Below, piece after piece: positions 61,662 through 64,000 of a DNA stretch of 64,000 bases. The DNA is taken from positions 715,350-779,349 of the forward strand of contig NZ_LS422984.1 of assembly GCF_900411375.1 (NCBI RefSeq), read 5' to 3'. The DNA comes from Lentilactobacillus raoultii. GTDB taxonomy: Bacteria; Bacillota; Bacilli; Lactobacillales; Lactobacillaceae. How positions within the stretch are numbered: the stretch's first letter is position 1; the number at the start of each line of letters is the position of its first letter. The notes under the pieces are model-generated. The model saw only the letters and a list, made by a program, of their open reading frames with translations. It was not told the DNA's origin and searched no databases. The position numbers and the translations under genes are program-made.

Positions 61662-62204
61662 ATGGAGAATAATGAGTTGATGTTGTATCTGGAGTTGGCA
61701 TTTGTTAATTATAACGAGTTTGCTATCAAGCATTGCCAACCTTCTTTTTTTACACAGGAAGTTAATTCAAAAGTAATCGTTTATACTGTTCCAGAGTCGA
61801 AACATTTATCTATGCCTGAGGATTTGTCGAAACTCATTCGTTACATCGATTTGCACGAAAATAGCAATATTCATGCACTCGATGTCTTAGATGATTTGAA
61901 AATTTTAGCGCATAAAATTCAACGGCAAGGGGGTGTAAAAGCATCCCATAAGTCACTTCACTCGATTAACCTTGCCGTTGATAGCATTTTGTGCACTAAT
62001 TTAAACGCCAGCAAAACCACTCGATATTTTCGAGTAACTGATACTGGGCCTAAGGAAGTTACTCTAGTTGAAATTGCCAATCACCAGGGTAAGCCGATTT
62101 TTTCTGCGATTCGCGGGCAACCATTTAAAGTCAGCATTGATCATAATGCTATTATTTTAAACGGTCAAATGCTGGTGAGATACGTGCACCGGCCGTCGTT
62201 TTAA
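61662..62204 (+). CDS. Protein of unknown function
   Basis: 180 aa, cytoplasmic, mixed helix and strand, without recognised motifs. The N-terminal half is acidic and helical (SMPEDLSKLIRYIDLHEN); a central LAHKIQRQGGVKASHKSLHS region and a C-terminal beta part (VEIANHQGKPIFSAIRG) follow. GGGGA lies 7 nt before the ATG. Its A+T content is above that of neighbouring housekeeping genes, so a recent arrival is possible. Confidence 0.6.
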   Translation: MENNELMLYLELAFVNYNEFAIKHCQPSFFTQEVNSKVIVYTVPESKHLSMPEDLSKLIRYIDLHENSNIHALDVLDDLKILAHKIQRQGGVKASHKSLHSINLAVDSILCTNLNASKTTRYFRVTDTGPKEVTLVEIANHQGKPIFSAIRGQPFKVSIDHNAIILNGQMLVRYVHRPSF

Positions 62205-62247
62205 AAAACACTTTTAATTGAACTAATGTTTGTTATATAATTAACCC

Positions 62248-62292
62248 ATCACTAATTCTTGAAATTCTAAGTTGGTGACGGGGCTTTTTTGA
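62248..62292 (+). terminator. Imperfect hairpin terminator
   Basis: CCCATCAC pairs with GTGACGGG with one mismatch, followed by T6. Confidence 0.6.
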
Positions 62293-62402
62293 TTATGAAG
62301 GATTATTTTTGAAAATGAATTCATCAAAGTTTTCGTATTTAAAAATTATAGGGAATTAAACCAGATCATCATTGGAGTAGCAAACAGAAAGGATCAATTA
62401 AA

Positions 62403-63539
62403 ATGCGTTTTTTACATACTGCTGATTGGCATATTGGCCGTCGATTGCATGGCTATGACTTGACCGATGAGCAACAGGCGGCTTTTCAACAGATTGAACA
62501 GCTCGCCTTAACCGAAAAAGTTGACGGTGTTATTATCGCGGGAGATTTGTATGATCGAAGTATGCCGGCGGAGTCGTCGGTTGCTCAATTAAATCAAATG
62601 CTTCAGCAATTGAATTTAGTCGATAAACTGCCGATTTACGCCATTTCAGGTAACCACGACAGCGCGATTCGATTAGCAACGGGAACCCCGTGGTTTAAGA
62701 GTACCCGGTTTTACATGCATACCAAATTAGCCCAGGCTTTTCAGCCGATTGAATTGCCGGACACGCAGGTATTTTTGCTGCCCTATTTTGAGCCGTTTGA
62801 TGCACAACAGTATTTTAATGATGACCAGCTGCAGCACCTTGATCAGGCATTTGTGCCGATTGTTAAAAAGATGGTCTCGTTATTTGATCCTGCCAAAAAG
62901 CACCTGCTGGTTTCCCATTTCTTTGTGGATGGTAGTTCAACTACCGACTCTGAAACTCAACTAAAAGTGGGTGGACTTGCGGCAGTACCGGTTGGCTTGT
63001 TAGAGTCGTTTGATTACGTTGCACTGGGGCACTTGCACGGAAAGGATGCCCTTCATGCACCCAATGCCCGTTACAGTGGTTCACCGGTTAAGTTTTCGCT
63101 GTCCGAAGCTAACCAGAAAAAAGGCGTCTTCATTGTCGATACTGATCCGTTTAATTTAACCTTTAGGCCGCTCACCCCAATTAGGGATGTTCAACAGCTG
63201 ACTGAAGATTTTGCGACCCTGATCGATCCGCACTTTTACAAAGCCCTGAATTTGGACAACTATTTTGGGATTACCTTGAATGATCGGCAGCCGATTCCCA
63301 ATGCGATGCCGCGGCTGCGTGATATTTACCCACATATTATTTCTCTTGATCGGGCGAATGGATACGACACAGAGATAGAAGATTCAGGTGAAAGTGGTGA
63401 TCAGATTCGGCAAAAGGATCCAATGGATTTACTGGGAGACTTTTATCGACAGGTTGCTAAAGATGACCTATCACCACAGCAGATTAAGTGGGCTAAGGAA
63501 GCATTAAAAATAGCAAATGACGGGGGTAAGCGATCATGA
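62403..63539 (+). CDS. sbcD: Exonuclease SbcCD, nuclease subunit
   Basis: 378 aa. The Mre11-type metallophosphoesterase motifs are complete: HTADWHIGRRLHG, IIAGDLYDR, ISGNHDS, LVSHFF and LGHLHG. SbcD with SbcC cleaves hairpins and blocked DNA ends. Its TGA overlaps the sbcC ATG by 4 nt. GAAAGGA precedes the ATG. Confidence 0.95.
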   Translation: MRFLHTADWHIGRRLHGYDLTDEQQAAFQQIEQLALTEKVDGVIIAGDLYDRSMPAESSVAQLNQMLQQLNLVDKLPIYAISGNHDSAIRLATGTPWFKSTRFYMHTKLAQAFQPIELPDTQVFLLPYFEPFDAQQYFNDDQLQHLDQAFVPIVKKMVSLFDPAKKHLLVSHFFVDGSSTTDSETQLKVGGLAAVPVGLLESFDYVALGHLHGKDALHAPNARYSGSPVKFSLSEANQKKGVFIVDTDPFNLTFRPLTPIRDVQQLTEDFATLIDPHFYKALNLDNYFGITLNDRQPIPNAMPRLRDIYPHIISLDRANGYDTEIEDSGESGDQIRQKDPMDLLGDFYRQVAKDDLSPQQIKWAKEALKIANDGGKRS

Positions 63540-64000
63540 AACCGTTAAAATTAACACTCAAGAATTTTGGACCGTACGAAAATGAAACGATTGACTTTAC
63601 AAAGCTTGATGAGGCATCGGTATTTCTGATTTCCGGTAAAACTGGGAGTGGCAAAACCACCATTTTTGATGCCATTACGTTTGCGTTGTATGGTGATAGT
63701 GCCAGTGATGACCGGTCTCCTCAAAGCATGCGTTCGGATTTTGCGGATACTAAAACCCCAACTGAAGTCACACTTTTGTTTGAACATCAGGGACAACTTT
63801 ATCGGGTGAATCGCTTACCCAAACAGGAACTGGACAAGAAGCGCGGAACCGGGACCAAGATTTTTGAGAGTCAAGGACGACTTGAGATCTTTAAAGATGA
63901 TCAAAAAGTTGCTGAAATCACTAAAATGCGGGACATCAATCTAAAGCTGATCGAGATCCTTCAAATCAGTCGTGAACAGTTTGTCCAGATTGTGTTGCTA
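63536..64000 (+). CDS. sbcC: Exonuclease SbcCD, ATPase subunit, N-terminal part
   Basis: First 155 codons only; the gene runs off the window. MKPLKLTLKNFGPYENETIDF and Walker A GKTGSGKTTIFDAI, then LISREQFVQIV-type Q-loop (QISREQFVQIVLL), identify the SMC/Rad50-like ATPase. It overlaps sbcD and forms its complex. Confidence 0.95.
   Translation, partial: MKPLKLTLKNFGPYENETIDFTKLDEASVFLISGKTGSGKTTIFDAITFALYGDSASDDRSPQSMRSDFADTKTPTEVTLLFEHQGQLYRVNRLPKQELDKKRGTGTKIFESQGRLEIFKDDQKVAEITKMRDINLKLIEILQISREQFVQIVLL

Noticed and set aside
1-64000. Insertion sequence, prophage or integrase genes
   Set aside because: No transposase, integrase or terminal repeats were seen despite the two CRISPR arrays and the small toxin-antitoxin pair.

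Overview
The window looks like chromosomal DNA of a lactic acid bacterium (Lactobacillaceae). Supporting signs are purine-rich Shine-Dalgarno sites, lactobacillus-type secreted proteins with Ser-rich linkers, a PyrR attenuator, CcpA-type cre sites and an Apf-like LysM protein. The NAD(P)-type formate dehydrogenase would fit the Lentilactobacillus/buchneri group, but genus assignment is inference. No rRNA, tRNA, transposase or prophage genes were seen.

Layout. 1-1197: trailer end of a type I-E-like CRISPR array (20 repeats visible, no cas genes). 1262-6274 (-): an unusual operon of two lipoate ligases, an OppA-type lipoprotein and an enolase-superfamily enzyme; both ligases appear to start at ATT. 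6627-9329: small membrane and secreted proteins and a DMT transporter. 9338-22146: a carbohydrate locus with an AraC regulator, two GPH sugar symporters (the first frameshifted), two SGNH/SASA esterases, a secreted beta-helix protein, a GH115 alpha-glucuronidase and two unknown small proteins. Three promoters there share the same four-half-site operator. 22479-24279: a second CRISPR array (30 repeats) running straight into a GNAT gene. 24953-28347: stress-type SDR operon and recQ. 28467-35458: cell-envelope and secreted proteins. 35834-43555: permeases, purine salvage, CoA-disulfide reductase and stress proteins. 43714-55235: uracil permease under PyrR control, MarR regulator, PepV, YfcC, a hydroxyacid dehydrogenase and a TrpXYZ-like ABC transporter behind a structured attenuator leader. 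55548-64000: tandem structured repeats, formate dehydrogenase, a Panacea toxin-antitoxin pair, alcohol dehydrogenase, a surface protein and sbcDC (sbcC runs off the edge).

The genes suggest a plant-associated heterofermenter. Acetylated, glucuronylated oligosaccharides would be imported by GPH symporters, de-esterified and de-glucuronylated in the cytoplasm, under AraC activation and catabolite repression. The best candidates for undescribed biology are the AraC four-half-site promoter array, the leader-peptide-like attenuator of the tryptophan-type transporter, the family of about 125-bp hairpin repeats, the recurrent ATT start codons, the lipoate ligase/OppA operon, and a family of small secreted proteins.
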